A stretch of 64,000 nt of DNA from the NCBI GenBank assembly GCA_016708435.1, contig JADJFV010000001.1:1052698-1116697 (forward strand), given 5' to 3'. Position numbers and translations under genes: made by a program. This DNA is from Leptospiraceae bacterium (lineage in GTDB: Bacteria > Spirochaetota > Leptospiria > Leptospirales > Leptospiraceae). A model generated the notes under the pieces. The model worked only from the letters and a program-made list of their open reading frames with translations. It was not told the origin of the DNA and did no database searches. Of this stretch, positions 18,082 through 28,441 are shown piece after piece. The stretch's first letter is position 1. Each line of letters opens with the position of its first letter.

Positions 18082-19433
18082 TTAATCGTTCTTAATCGTT
18101 TCGACTGGGTCTAAATTAGCTGCCCATCTAGCTGGGAAATATCCTGCGAGACCGGAAAGAATTGTAGCAGCAGTTGTAACCATAAAGATAAAAGATATAT
18201 CAATGTCTACAGGCAGATGATCAAAATAATAAATATCCTTAGGAACAAGCTTTACATCTCGCCATTCACCGGATTTACTGAGTCCACGACCGAATGTATT
18301 AATGACTTCGCTCAATCCGTCTATGATAGATTCAAGATTATTCGCGTAGTATATACCGATTATCCCCCCGATGATGGAGGCAAATAAACCAATGATCATA
18401 GAGTTCAAAGTAAAGATTAATAAAATAGAAGAAGAAGGAAGTCCGAGTGCTTTTAATGTTCCGATAGATTTTCTTTTCGAGCGAACTAAAGAATATACAG
18501 TTGCAACCATTCCGAGTGCGGCTAATACAATGAACAAGAATACGATATTAGAGATGATTGTCTTCTCCATTCTAAGTGCGCCGAGAAAGTTTGCTTGCTC
18601 TTCTGCAATGGTTCGAACAGAAAAATATGCACCCGCTGTAATGCTGCTATCAAAGTCAGAAGACCCGATTGTTTGTAAAATCAATTGCTTACAGTATTGT
18701 AAATCATCTAGTGATTTGACTTTAACCGTTATTTGGTTTACTGAGTTTTTCATTTTAAAAAACTTTTGTGCCGTAGGTAGAGACATGAAGATAAACTTAG
18801 AATCGTAATTATAGTATCCTGTCTTAAAAAGTCCAGTCACTGCAAAAGAGGAAATATTTAATTCTACACCGCGGCTAACATTGAAACTGCCGCTCGGAAC
18901 AGCAAGTGTAATTCCCCGACCTAAATTGTAATTATAAAGGAGAGACATTTCTTTTCCAATCACTACAAGGTTCTTGGAGTTTAATTCTTTTATATCTTCT
19001 CGATTGTAGTATTCTAGTTTTGGAAAATTGGGAACTTGGTTTTGCACTAACTCTTCTTCGTTTGGAATTGAATTACGCGAATCATCACCTGCACAAACGT
19101 ATTGTTATTCTGCAAGAGTCCGTGACTTGTGATATTACCTTTGCATGGAGATAACTTTCTTTGAGAGTAGGGTTTTGCAAGAGTAATTCTACCATTCTTT
19201 CGTACTTTGAATTTCGCCGCTTGCTGTATTTTTCAATGGTGATATGATGACCACCACTCCAGAGAGATTCTTTCACCTGACGTTGGAATCCGTTGAAGAT
19301 AGATAACACAACGATCAAAAGAGAGATGGCCGACCATCATCGCAATAAAAGAAAGTCTAGATTTAAGAGATAAAGACAGAATACGCGAGAGCCGCGAATA
19401 TAACGAAAGGTAATCAGGGGAAATAATGTTCAT
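18082..19433 (-). pseudogene. LolC/E-type ABC transporter permease, frameshifted
   Basis: Three overlapping reading frames (19433-19233, 19318-19085, 19047-18082) together encode one FtsX-family permease of LolC/LolE type. The N-terminal segment contains SLKSRLSFIAMMVG, the middle VVLSIFNGFQRQVKESLWSG, and the C-terminal part has three membrane helices with the family's SIGTLKALGLPSSSILLIF and ends AGYFPARWAANLDPVETIKND. LolCDE extracts lipoproteins from the inner membrane and is normally essential, so at least three indels here suggest sequence error as readily as a true pseudogene. Start position is uncertain. Confidence 0.75.
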
Positions 19434-19503
19434 CGAATTTATAGATTTTATTAAATTACTAGGCTGTCAACGCAATCAGCCGAAAGGATTTGAAAATCAT
19501 TGC

Positions 19504-20346
19504 TTAATTCGCTTTTTCTGCATTTTTTCTGTGACGCAGATTAGGGATGGATGCAAAAAATAAAACTAGAAGGGAGCAAAGCATCATCATCGAAAACACT
19601 ATGGTCCTGGAGAAAGTATTGCTGAGAATACGGAGAGGATAACGATCTTTTCGCGCCACTTAGCAAGTAGATAACCAGAAGTCCCAATCGTCCTAAAAGA
19701 AATAATACGACAGGAAGTTCGAAGCTCAGTCCAAAGATGAGATGAATATTAAAAACATCGTAGTATTCGTCAATCGGAAGCTTCATATCATATCAGGGAG
19801 GTCGAAACATTACAAGAAAAATCTTTAGAAAATTTTCAAATACAGTAAACCAGCAAAGTGCCAAACCACCCCAAAAAGTATAGCAAGGTTATCATCAATT
19901 TGCCGTAACGCTCCATACTGACATCGACAGCAGGAGCGATGAAGCCCCAGAGGATATAGAGAAGAAGGGAACGCTAAACAATATGGCTAAGACAATGAAG
20001 TTTTTAAATAAATGAGCATTGGAGCCATAGTTGATTTGATAGGTAGCATTGGCTCTAAAACTTTCTTATAAGGAGAGCAAGATAGTATGCACTTCAGAAC
20101 CGAAAACATAAAACCCAATAGTAAAAACTGTAACAATAAGGATACAATGAATTAGCCGCTGACGTAACTTTTCTAGATGATCGCCGAGGACATGAATTTT
20201 TCTCGATTGTCTGTGGGGATAACATCATTTTGCTCTTCTGCTACGATTGGAAGAGTTGGCTTTGTGGCAGTCAAGTTGGTTCACTCCGGCTTCGAAGAAA
20301 TATCTTTCATTTTAGAGACTTTTTGTTTTTTCGATTTTACTGCCAT
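19504..20346 (-). pseudogene. tatC: Sec-independent translocase TatC, frameshifted
   Basis: Reading across frames from ATG 20346 gives GDHLEKLRQRLIHCILIVTV, then VFGSEVHTILLSL, LLYILWGFIAPAV, and FNIHLIFGLSFELPVVLFLL followed by RLG, ending FASIPNLRHRKNAEKAN at TAA 19504-19506. These are the diagnostic TatC cytoplasmic N-terminus and the FELP motif. Total length (about 280 codons) fits TatC. At least three frame changes interrupt it. The start directly follows the tatA stop (TAAATG), so the genes form an operon, tatA-tatC, upstream of the LolC/E-like permease. Confidence 0.8.
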
Positions 20347-20587
20347 TTAGTTAAGACTTCTTTTAGCCGCCTTTTTTTGCAACAGGCTCTTCTTCTTTGA
20401 ATGCAGGTAGCAGGTGGACTCTCAGCTCTTCACTTGCAGCACTAGAAAGTGATTTTTAAATTCTTTAATTCCGCACCTAAATCTTTTGAGAAGGAAGTTT
20501 TTTGCCTCCAAAAAGCAATAAGACAATTAATAGAATGATAGCAATTTCCCAAGGACCAAGATTAAACAATGCAAGTGGTGGTAACAT
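20347..20587 (-). pseudogene. tatA: TatA/E-family translocase subunit, frameshifted
   Basis: ATG at 20587 with an excellent ribosome binding site (AAGGAG, 5 nt upstream). The product starts MLPPLALFNLGPWEIAIILL and continues to LLFGGKKLPS, the typical TatA helix followed by the FGxxKLP hinge. Just after the hinge the frame is lost (SQKI stop); a neighbouring frame continues with the expected amphipathic helix and charged tail to KKAAKRSLN. One indel near 20495 explains this. Not listed among longer frames because of its size and break. Confidence 0.75.
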
Positions 20588-20767
20588 AAAAACTCCTTAA
20601 GTTTTAGTCCGATTATACGTTCCTGAAACGGTATTTGATAGTTTTATAAGTGCAAACAAGACGTCAATGAATTCTCAACTCTCTTTTATCGCCAACTACC
20701 TAAAATAAACTGTCCACAATAAATATTTGACCTGAGGCTTACTGTAATAATCATAGGCAGTTGTTAT

Positions 20768-21082
20768 ATGAATATTCCTAATTTAATCGTTATGTTATTT
20801 CTTTTTGCTGCCGGCAGTGCTTTCGGGGTAATTGCTAGTTTCCTCACTGGAACTTTTAATCATTTGGTGATTAACAAATTCATGAATGAATCTTTGTTTC
20901 GTAACATGATTAATCTATTTCTGATTTTGGTTTTTTCCTTTCTCGGATCTATGATTGGTTTTATGGATAATAGGATTTGCCGCAGATGAGAGTGCCGGTG
21001 ATATATTTCCTTATTACATCGGAATATCCGTGTTAGTCTCTATTCTTTGTTCAATAGGTTATTATTTCTTTAAATTGCGATA
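20768..21082 (+). pseudogene. Small membrane protein, frameshifted
   Basis: The first frame (20768-20989) gives three hydrophobic segments: LIVMLFLFAAGSAFGVIASF, INLFLILVFSFLGSMIGF and the tail DNRICRR. A shift near 20975 restores a longer reading, GFADESAGDIFPYYIGISVL then SILCSIGYYFFKLR, ending at 21082. The repaired product of about 105 residues would have three or four membrane helices. No family recognised. It is divergent from tatA. Confidence 0.5.
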
Positions 21083-21108
21083 AGCTCTTTGGTTTTGAAC
21101 GGATATAT

Positions 21109-21745
21109 TTAAAACCTTTCCTCAGACAGTAAATACGCGCGTCCATCTTTCCAAAGATAATCAAGGAGTGAAGCAAGAACTGGAGTATTCCAATCTTTTT
21201 GAAAATTTAGTTTTAGCTTTGCTTTTTTATCCTCTTCCGAGTAAATACAGAGTATCCCCTCATCGGAATACTTTCGAAGATTTTCCATTCCACAAAATGG
21301 ATTTCTTTTTACCATACTAGCGTCGGACTTGCATAGAAATTCCTTTTGGTTTTACTTCGACTTTCTCCATTAAGAAAGATTTACCTTGTTCCAAATTTTG
21401 GATTGCTTCCTCTACAAGCCGTAGAGTCACATTGCTCCAAAGACAATTCACAATAGAAAGATAGACTTCTTCCATTTTTTTATTTGTGACAAATACACGA
21501 GCAGATTGAAACGTTATTCGCAATGGCTTTGGGGAATTCCCCTTTATACCAATCTCGTAGATTCGATTGGCTTTGATTCCATTTATATACAACTGCAAAA
21601 TTCCATAACGGACTTCTTTTACTTCGTTACAAAGAATCGTTTTGTTTTCATAGCTAATGCTTTTTGAATCAATGAGGAGCCTTCTTTTAAAAAAATCAAG
21701 AAAGCTTCTTCTTAGGATAATATCAATTTTGCTTTCTGCGTCCAT
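21109..21745 (-). pseudogene. Hypothetical cytoplasmic protein, probably one split gene
   Basis: Two consecutive frames, 21745-21317 (142 aa) and 21315-21109 (68 aa), touch each other. Across the junction the three frames in turn read YGKKK, HFVEW and ENLRKYSDEG, suggesting that a single protein of about 210 residues has been split by a stop (TAG, perhaps from TGG) and two small indels. The N-terminal part is strand-rich (KSISYENKTILCNEVKEVRY) and PH-like; the C-terminal part ends KDWNTPVLASLLDYLWKDG. If the split is real, two short proteins remain. Function unknown. Confidence 0.5.
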
Positions 21746-21795
21746 GAAAATTCTCTATGAAGTCTTTATTTGGTTTAAGCTTTTGAATTTTAATA

Positions 21796-23103
21796 TCAAA
21801 GCCAAGTTTGGCATTGCTGAAAGTCTGATTTGACCTGTTCGGTATAATCATTGCCAAGTTTTACAATGGTATTTCTCGTTCCCGACCAAGCCTTCATTGC
21901 GGATAATACTGTATTGGCGAACGAAAGAGACGTTGATCGTATAAAGATGGATTTGTAAGATCTACTATGAGCATAGGCAACGGCTCTAGCTGAATGCTTG
22001 AGATATTTTTTGAAATCAGATTCAGAGTGAAAGTCTTTAGATTCTAACTTCTTCTTAAAGGGAGAAATTCTAGTGACGAGATAAGAGTGATTCGCCGTAA
22101 CCATCGTTCCTAAAAAACTATCTGGATTTGCAAGCATCGCTTTGCAGGCAGTCTTCGTTCGTTCTGCGTGATTGGTAAAGAAGGAATTGTATTCCGATTC
22201 GGACATATCTTTCATTAGAAATAGACAGGGTAGTCTTTGTTCCTTGACTTCTAATAAAAGGGGACTTGAATCTCCTTGGATTAGAACATAATACTTATGA
22301 ACCCCCTGGCTTCCCATTCCTGAGTGGAGTCTACGAGCAATGTCTTGAATCTGAAAAAATACACTTCTTTTTTCAGCGGAGAAATCACCAAGACTTTCAA
22401 TGTAATCACTCCAATTGGAACGAATCTCTTGTGATTCTGTTTCGGTTAGGGCACATAGTTCTGGATTTGATAGATCGAAACAAATCTTTCCCTCGACTGG
22501 CTTTGTCCATTTGGCAAGAAGAGTGGTGTTAGATTTTTTATCTTTTAATTCATCTACTGTATCTTTTGGAAAGCCATCGAGGTTATTCTCTATTAGCTCC
22601 AATTCTTTTCCGTCTTCGCTGATTTCAGAGAGAGTCTCCTGATATTCTTCTAAAAAGTATTCTGCTAGATCAGAGGCTTCTTTTGGTGAGAATTTAAAAT
22701 CTACGTCTTCTCTTTGTAAGAAAATGCTCGTTACAAATCGAATCAGGTCTAGATAAAATGGAGCAATGAAAGATTCATCGAAATCATTTACATCTAGTTT
22801 GATTTGACCATCAGCATTTTCAAAGAAGCCAAGATTTTGCGTATGCAAATCTCCTTGAATCCAAGTTTTAATACGCGGTGTTTGTTTCCATTCGGAAGGA
22901 ATTGGAATCAAAAGAGAATCAATGTCTTTATAGAATAGATGAGCCGTCGCACGGAAAAAAGGATAAGGCGATTCTTTCATCTCATTGAATTTGGATTTTA
23001 GAATAGTTTCTTCTGTTATAAAACTATTCCAAGAAGTGATTTCCTTTTTCAGAAAATCACTTCTTTCTATATTTGTGTTATTTGTTATTTGTTCTGATGG
23101 CAT
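21796..23103 (-). CDS. DUF2252 family protein
   Basis: A 435-residue protein of the DUF2252 family, distantly related to the protein-kinase/APH fold. Diagnostic segments are SPYPFFRATAHLFYKD, TWIQGDLHTQNLGFFENADG (equivalent to the kinase catalytic loop with HxxN) and LDVNDFDESFIAPFYLDLIR (metal-binding DxD). The C-terminal half contains YYVLIQGDSSPLLLEVKEQR. Activity is not established for the family; a small-molecule kinase is plausible. It is the only unbroken gene between 18 and 25 kb and has a normal length. Confidence 0.85.
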   Translation of the reverse strand: MPSEQITNNTNIERSDFLKKEITSWNSFITEETILKSKFNEMKESPYPFFRATAHLFYKDIDSLLIPIPSEWKQTPRIKTWIQGDLHTQNLGFFENADGQIKLDVNDFDESFIAPFYLDLIRFVTSIFLQREDVDFKFSPKEASDLAEYFLEEYQETLSEISEDGKELELIENNLDGFPKDTVDELKDKKSNTTLLAKWTKPVEGKICFDLSNPELCALTETESQEIRSNWSDYIESLGDFSAEKRSVFFQIQDIARRLHSGMGSQGVHKYYVLIQGDSSPLLLEVKEQRLPCLFLMKDMSESEYNSFFTNHAERTKTACKAMLANPDSFLGTMVTANHSYLVTRISPFKKKLESKDFHSESDFKKYLKHSARAVAYAHSRSYKSIFIRSTSLSFANTVLSAMKAWSGTRNTIVKLGNDYTEQVKSDFQQCQTWL

Positions 23104-23201
23104 TTATTTTTACTTTCGTTAGTCTAGACTGGCTACCCTTTAGAGGACAGGCAGGGATGCCTGTCCTACTTTTCGTTGAGGGAATGACTGCTTACTTTAC
23201 A

Positions 23202-25161
23202 CTACTTTTTCTTTTCTTTCTCTTTCTTACTTGTCTTTGTCGGTTTCTCTTTCTTAGCCGGTGCCTTCTTTTCTACTTTTTTGGGAGCAGGTTTTTCAAC
23301 TGCCGGCTCAGTTTCTTCTTCTAAGATTTGAGGAGGCTCTATCTTAGGAAGCTTCACTTCTTTTGGACTTGCCGGCAAAGCAACGTTATCCTTAATTGCT
23401 TTTTCAAGCTCTTCATTTTTCTTGGCATCAAACCACCAGAAGTCAGTCGCATAGTCCTCTGTTCCGTAACGTCCCAGAGGCATATCGGGCATACCGAATT
23501 TATTCCAATACATAAGGCGCGTATTTGTTAAGTGCCATAGCAATACATAAGGATACTCTTTGTAAATAATGGTGTCGATTTTTTTTACGATTTCATTTCT
23601 CTTGGCAAGACTAAATTCTGATTTTTGTTTTTCAATGAGGGCATCGACTTCTTTATTCTTAATACCAGCTAAGTTGTTTTGTCCTTTTTCGTCTGCATAC
23701 TTTGCAAACCACATAGGCTCAGGATCTTTAAAAACTCCACCTCCCCAAGCAGCCCAAGTAAGATCAAAATCATAATTGTCTTTTCTGGCACTCCAAGCGG
23801 CAAGGTCAGTAGTTTCGATGTTTGCCTTTATCCCCAATTGCTTTGCAGCTTCCATGAAGACTGTGAAATATTTTTCAGTGCTCTTATCTCTATCCAGTAT
23901 TGTGATGGAGAATTCCTTTCCACCTTTTTCTAGAATTCCACTTGCGTTTGGTTTCCATCCTGCTTCGGTTAAAAGCTCTCTTGCTTTTTCTGGATCAAAT
24001 TCGATTGCTTCATTTGGATTAACTTCTCCATTCAAATAAAAGTCAGGATAATAGCTATTAGTCGGATCATATTCATTGTAAGCGAGTTTTTCAATCATCT
24101 CTTTACGATTTACAAGATGAGCGATTGCTTTACGAACACGTTTGTCTTTAAAAATATCTCGCCTTGTGTTCATTGCCCAGCCTTGAAACCCAAGTGGCTT
24201 TTCGTTAAAGATTCTTTGCTTAACGATATAATTCTTATCAAACTTTTCACCGACTGCTTCTGTTACCCAGGTAGCCGCTTTGTAAGAGGGAAAATGTCCA
24301 TATCTCCTTTAAGCATAGCCTGGTAACCAATCGCTTCTTCGTTATAAACTTTATAGAATACATCATCAAAATTATAGCGACCTTTATTAAAAGGATAAGC
24401 TCTTTGCCAGTAGTCACCACGACGAACCATTCGCACATAACGTCCCGGCTTTGACTCAGCTAGTTTATACGGACCTGAAATTACGGGAAATTCAAAATTC
24501 TCTTTGTTGAAATCTTTTCCTTCATAGTAATGTTTTGGTAAAATATAAATTCCTGTTGCAATGGTATTAAAATTGTCCCAATGAATATTTTTTGCAGTGA
24601 ACTCTATTGTATAATCGTCAATGACAACTGGCATTTCAAAACGAGATAGACCGATGCGGAAAACGGCTGTATTATTCTTCTTTTCCATAATTGTATTGTA
24701 AGTAAAAAGAACGTCATGCGCAGTAATTGGTTTATCATCTGACCATTTTGCATTTTGATCTAGAATAAAAGTAAATTTCTTTTTATCTTTTGAAATTTTC
24801 CATTCTTTAGCAATTTGAGGAATATTTTCTAAAGTGATCGGATGATTTGCTGTTAAAGGCTCAAACATGGAAGTATAAATTCGGGCTGTGGTCGAATATT
24901 GTTCTAGATAATAGTTCAGAGATTTTGGAAATTGGTGACTATAGATTTTGAAGGAGCCGCCTTTGACTGCATTGGGAGATGCGATCGGATTGGATTGCTT
25001 AAGGCATCGGGAATAGAGTTTTCATCACCAGTCCAAGGCACGTCATCAACTTTGATCGCTTGAATTTCTTCCACTTTTTCCGTTTTCTTGCAAGAAAAGA
25101 ATGGATGAATTAGCAAACTTAATAGGAATAGGTTTGTAATTAAAATAAATCTTGGTTTCAA
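23202..25161 (-). pseudogene. Oligopeptide/solute-binding lipoprotein (SBP family 5), frameshifted
   Basis: Three frames together encode a family 5 extracellular solute-binding protein (OppA/DppA type). The signal and lipobox (SLLIHPFFSC) are in the first frame. The second has FEPLTANHPITLENIPQIAK and KWSDDKPITAHDVLFTYNTI. The third has RDIFKDKRVRKAIAHLVNRK, AREKLL-like ELLTEAGWKPNASGILEKGG and KKIDTIIYKEYPYVLLWHL, and ends in an unusual Pro/Lys-rich tail. Breaks are near 24900 and 24290. A TTG at 25161 with AAGGA upstream is the best start; an ATG at 25182 overlaps the divergent gene. No permease or ATPase genes are adjacent. Confidence 0.75.
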
Positions 25162-25173
25162 TCGAGTATCCTT

Positions 25174-26643
25174 ATGAATCATAATAACTTTAATCAACTT
25201 TTTATTTATCAATTAAATACAAGAATTTTTTGTATAGAGAAGGGTGTAACCATACTAAAGGCACCTGAAAGTTTCTTTACAACTCCTGAGATTATAACGG
25301 CAGATGCAGTTTGGCTCATGGGTGTCTGGCTTCCATCACAAGCTTCTGTAAAAATATGCAAAGAACACGAGGGATTAGGACATGAATTTCGTAAAACTCT
25401 GCCTGATTTGGTGGATTCAGATTTAATTGGATCACCTTATGCTATTTACGATTACAAACCAAACCCACTGATAGCAGAGCATATTTTAGAATTAAAACAA
25501 TTTAGATACAAGCTAAATGCAATTGGTAAGAAGTTGATTTTAGATTTTGTTCCCAACCATGTCGCGGTTGACTCACCGTTAGTCGAACAGTATCCAGATT
25601 TATTTCTCTATAAAAAAGAAGAGAACGCAACTGTTTGTAAAAATTCTTTTTTACATAAGAACGGAAGAATTTATTATTATGGAAGAGACCCATACTATGA
25701 TGGATGGACCGATACAGTTCAATGGGATTTTTCTCATCCCAAAACACTTTTAGTTCACAAAAAAATTCTATTAGAAATTTCAGATGCCTGTGATGGTCTT
25801 AGATGCGATATGGCAATGCTTCCACTCCAGGATGTATTTGAAAAAACACACGGCATACGCGCATTATCCTACTGGAAAGAATTAATTGAGACAATTAAAG
25901 AAGGTAGACCTGATTTCTTATTTATAGCGGAAGTCTATTGGAATAGAGAATACGATTTACAACAATTGGGATTTGATTATACCTATGACAAGACTTTATA
26001 CGATAGATTAAAAAATCGAGATGCAGAAGGAACGAGACTCCACCTTGAAGCTGATTTAGAATACCAAAATCATTCTTTAAGGTTTTTAGAAAATCATGAT
26101 GAAGAAAGAGCGGCTACTGTGTTTGGTGAATTGGCTAATTCTAATTTTGCGCTACTTTCTTTTTTACATGGATGCGTTTTATTTCATCAAGGACAAAGAG
26201 AAGGAAAGAAAATAAAAATTCCAGTTCAACTGGGAAGAAAACCACACGAAGAAAGAGATGATGTAACGGAAAACTTCTACGATAGAGCATTTTACAGAAT
26301 TCACAAAAGAAAATATAAGAAACTTTCTTTAGAATTATTCGAGCTAAAAGCATACGGGGAAAATTATCCTCTCAAGGATTGCATTGTCCGTGCGGTAATC
26401 AATGAAGACAATCAGTGCATTGAAATCCTAATTTTTAATTCTTATCAAAATGAAATTATCGGGGCACTTCATCTACCGGAGACTTTAAGGCAAATGCTTA
26501 TTAACTCCCCACTAGAAGAGCTTACTTTAAAAGATACAATCTCCGGAGAATCATATGCAAGAGAAAAAGAAGTTCTTTTACGGGGAATGTTTATAAGACT
26601 AGATGCCGGAAGAGCTCATTGGTTTACAATCAATTTGCGCTAG
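25174..26643 (+). CDS. GH13 alpha-amylase family protein
   Basis: A 489-residue (beta/alpha)8-barrel enzyme acting on alpha-glucans or related sugars. Conserved regions: LDFVPNHVAVDSP (region I), CDGLRCDMAMLPL (region II with the nucleophile Asp), FLFIAEVYWNREYD (region III with the acid/base Glu) and LRFLENHDEERAA (region IV with the transition-state Asp). All three catalytic residues are present. No signal peptide, so cytoplasmic; it may act in glycogen or trehalose metabolism. The start codon lies only 13 bp from that of the divergent binding-protein gene. Confidence 0.85.
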   Translation: MNHNNFNQLFIYQLNTRIFCIEKGVTILKAPESFFTTPEIITADAVWLMGVWLPSQASVKICKEHEGLGHEFRKTLPDLVDSDLIGSPYAIYDYKPNPLIAEHILELKQFRYKLNAIGKKLILDFVPNHVAVDSPLVEQYPDLFLYKKEENATVCKNSFLHKNGRIYYYGRDPYYDGWTDTVQWDFSHPKTLLVHKKILLEISDACDGLRCDMAMLPLQDVFEKTHGIRALSYWKELIETIKEGRPDFLFIAEVYWNREYDLQQLGFDYTYDKTLYDRLKNRDAEGTRLHLEADLEYQNHSLRFLENHDEERAATVFGELANSNFALLSFLHGCVLFHQGQREGKKIKIPVQLGRKPHEERDDVTENFYDRAFYRIHKRKYKKLSLELFELKAYGENYPLKDCIVRAVINEDNQCIEILIFNSYQNEIIGALHLPETLRQMLINSPLEELTLKDTISGESYAREKEVLLRGMFIRLDAGRAHWFTINLR

Positions 26644-26830
26644 CTAAATTTGGTTTTCTTTTTGGAAGATTTATTAATATTTTTCCAATTTCTTTCTTTG
26701 TTGTTAACTAATGGATTTTGAATCAGAATAAAATGTAGATTGTGTTTTAGATAGTTATTGGGCGAATCGGCGTTATCCTTTTCGCATAGCAGAAGTTACA
26801 CTTTGTTATTCTCAATACAATCTCTTTTCA

Positions 26831-27184
26831 TCAATGAACAAACTCTAACCTCGGTTCAATATTATATGCGCTACTACCAATCAATACAATATACCTTTGT
26901 CCTTTTACTAAAGTTGCAGCTTTTTCTTTAGAATAATATGTTCCGTGTTTACCTTTAATGGGTTCTCCGTAATAAAATTTTACACCGTCTAAATTTTCAA
27001 GATGACCAAAGTCTACGAACCAATTTCCTGCTACGTCGAAAGAATCCAATTGCTCAAAATTTGTAGAGTTATTAATAATAAAATACCTCTGACCTGTTTT
27101 ATCATCGATCCCAGTTTTAATTGTTACGCTACTGCAAGAGGCGTAACAAAATAGAAAGAGTAACCAAAATATTTGTTTTCTCAT
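26831..27184 (-). CDS. Small putative lipoprotein
   Basis: A 117-residue protein with a signal peptide and lipobox (MRKQIFWLLFLFCYASCSSV; Cys at 17). The mature part is beta-rich (QRYFIINNSTNFEQLDSFDV, GNWFVDFGHLENLDGVKFYY) and ends at RLEFVH. A good ribosome binding site (AGGAGA) precedes the start. No family recognised. About 190 bp separate it from the GH13 gene; that gap contains a partial copy (around 26761-26790, GGGCGAATCGGCGTTATCC) of the repeat found in the toxin array. Confidence 0.65.
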   Translation of the reverse strand: MRKQIFWLLFLFCYASCSSVTIKTGIDDKTGQRYFIINNSTNFEQLDSFDVAGNWFVDFGHLENLDGVKFYYGEPIKGKHGTYYSKEKAATLVKGQRYIVLIGSSAYNIEPRLEFVH

Positions 27185-27225
27185 GTTTATTTTCTCCTTT
27201 GGTTATAATTTACTCGTAACGATTT

Positions 27226-27290
27226 AGCTTAAAGCAAAATCGGATTGCGTTTCTTTTATAATGAGATGTTTTGAACGAAACTGGGAGAAA
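27226..27290. repeat. Dispersed repeat, copy 1 (partial)
   Basis: The segment AGCTTAAAGCAAAATCGG and the following TTATAATGAGAT...GAACGAAACTGGG match the right part of the repeat at 28121-28230. It lies between the lipoprotein and the HEPN gene. Confidence 0.7.
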
Positions 27291-27315
27291 TTTTGTTTTT
27301 GTAAGTGTTCATGGT

Positions 27316-27708
27316 CTATATATTCAATTTTTCTAATATTCGATTTCTTACTTGGTGAGCAATGGAAACTGCTTCTCGTGCTCGCTCAATGCTAAGGCTA
27401 TTTTCAGGTTCAGGGTAACGTGCTTCTACCGCATACGAAGTCAGCTGGTCTGGCTCTAAATCTTCAAGGCTTAGGTCTTTTTCGTATTTTCTCAATTCAT
27501 CGAGGAGTCGAGAAATATCATGTGTATACGAAAAATCTCCATCTAGATAAATAATTAGTCCTTTAATATACTTCTCAACAGCTTGCTGACAATGGAAACA
27601 GACTGAGCGCAAAACAGGATCTTCATACTGCATTAATTGATCTGCCGTAAGTATATCCTCGTTAGCCACTTGAAACCAAGACCTGGCTAAATCAATTCTT
27701 TCGCTCAT
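27316..27708 (-). CDS. HEPN-domain protein (HEPN/MNT toxin-antitoxin module)
   Basis: A 130-residue all-helical HEPN protein with VCFHCQQAVEKYIKGLIIYL, the typical 'FHCQQAxEKxLKA' helix, and AVEARYPEPENSLSIERARE near the C-terminus, as in COG1895 members. HEPN proteins of such pairs are RNases or are inactivated by AMPylation from the MNT partner. It overlaps the upstream nucleotidyltransferase gene by 17 nt, as is normal for the module. An Arg-x4-6-His RNase motif of the canonical form is not obvious. Confidence 0.85.
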   Translation of the reverse strand: MSERIDLARSWFQVANEDILTADQLMQYEDPVLRSVCFHCQQAVEKYIKGLIIYLDGDFSYTHDISRLLDELRKYEKDLSLEDLEPDQLTSYAVEARYPEPENSLSIERAREAVSIAHQVRNRILEKLNI

Positions 27709-28021
27709 ATAGTAATTTTCCTTTTTTTATTACTGAGGTAATAAATGCCTGCCTTACATTTGCCCATTTCTTAACTTCGTCTTCTGTATACACAACCAAA
27801 TCCTTCGGATAAGAGGAATAATCCTTTAGCATTGTATATAAATCACCTGATCTCTTGTATCTCGGCAAAGAAGAATCTTTCAATATCACAAGAATATCAA
27901 TATCACTTTCCTTACTCGGAGTCCCGTAAGCATACGAGCCAAATAAAATTACCTTTTCAGGATTCACCCTTTCTACAATGGCTTTAGTTATAGTATTGAT
28001 ATATTCAAAGGGTTCATTCAT
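27692..28021 (-). CDS. Minimal nucleotidyltransferase (MNT)
   Basis: A 109-residue protein of the MNT family. The nucleotide-binding and metal motif is VILFGSYAYGTPSKESDIDI (GSx8SDxD), followed by a hydrophobic strand, ILVILKD, and the third acidic residue in DLVVY. In HEPN/MNT modules it is the antitoxin, AMPylating the HEPN partner. It is the first gene of the pair. The flanks are copies of a dispersed repeat, consistent with a mobile or recombining cassette. Confidence 0.88.
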   Translation of the reverse strand: MNEPFEYINTITKAIVERVNPEKVILFGSYAYGTPSKESDIDILVILKDSSLPRYKRSGDLYTMLKDYSSYPKDLVVYTEDEVKKWANVRQAFITSVIKKGKLLYERKN

Positions 28022-28120
28022 AAAAATATGTTTATTCTTAAAAGAATTTGTCTTATACTTTTAATCTATGGAATTTGTTATATTTGTAAAGTAAAATTAA
28101 TAACTTTTCCTTCTTGTAAT

Positions 28121-28230
28121 ATGCATCCAACTTCTCCCATTTTTCTATCCTATTCTATCCGATAAATTAAAACCTTAAAGCAAAATCGGATTGCGTTTGT
28201 TTCATAATGAGATTTGCACGAAACGGGGAT
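28121..28230. repeat. Dispersed repeat, copy 2
   Basis: About 110 bp beginning ATGCATCCAACTTCTCCCAT, then a pyrimidine-rich stretch, AAATTAAAACCTTAAAGC, and ending TTCATAATGAGATTTGCACG. It matches 30311-30385 over the left part and 27226-27290 over the right. The region 28022-28441 is otherwise non-coding. Confidence 0.75.
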
Positions 28231-28441
28231 TTTTTTTGGAATCAGAAAAGACTTAGAAAAAAATGTAGAGGAAAGATTAACTACTCGCCAATACAAAATT
28301 CTAATGAGACGCCGGTTTCACTAAAAAACTAAAATTCCCAAAAAAGGCTTTTTTGAAATTCCCATTCGTGTTCATTCGAGTAATTCGTGGCTTATAAATA
28401 AAAGGTTATTCACCACGAATGGGGGCAGTCGCATCAAATAA

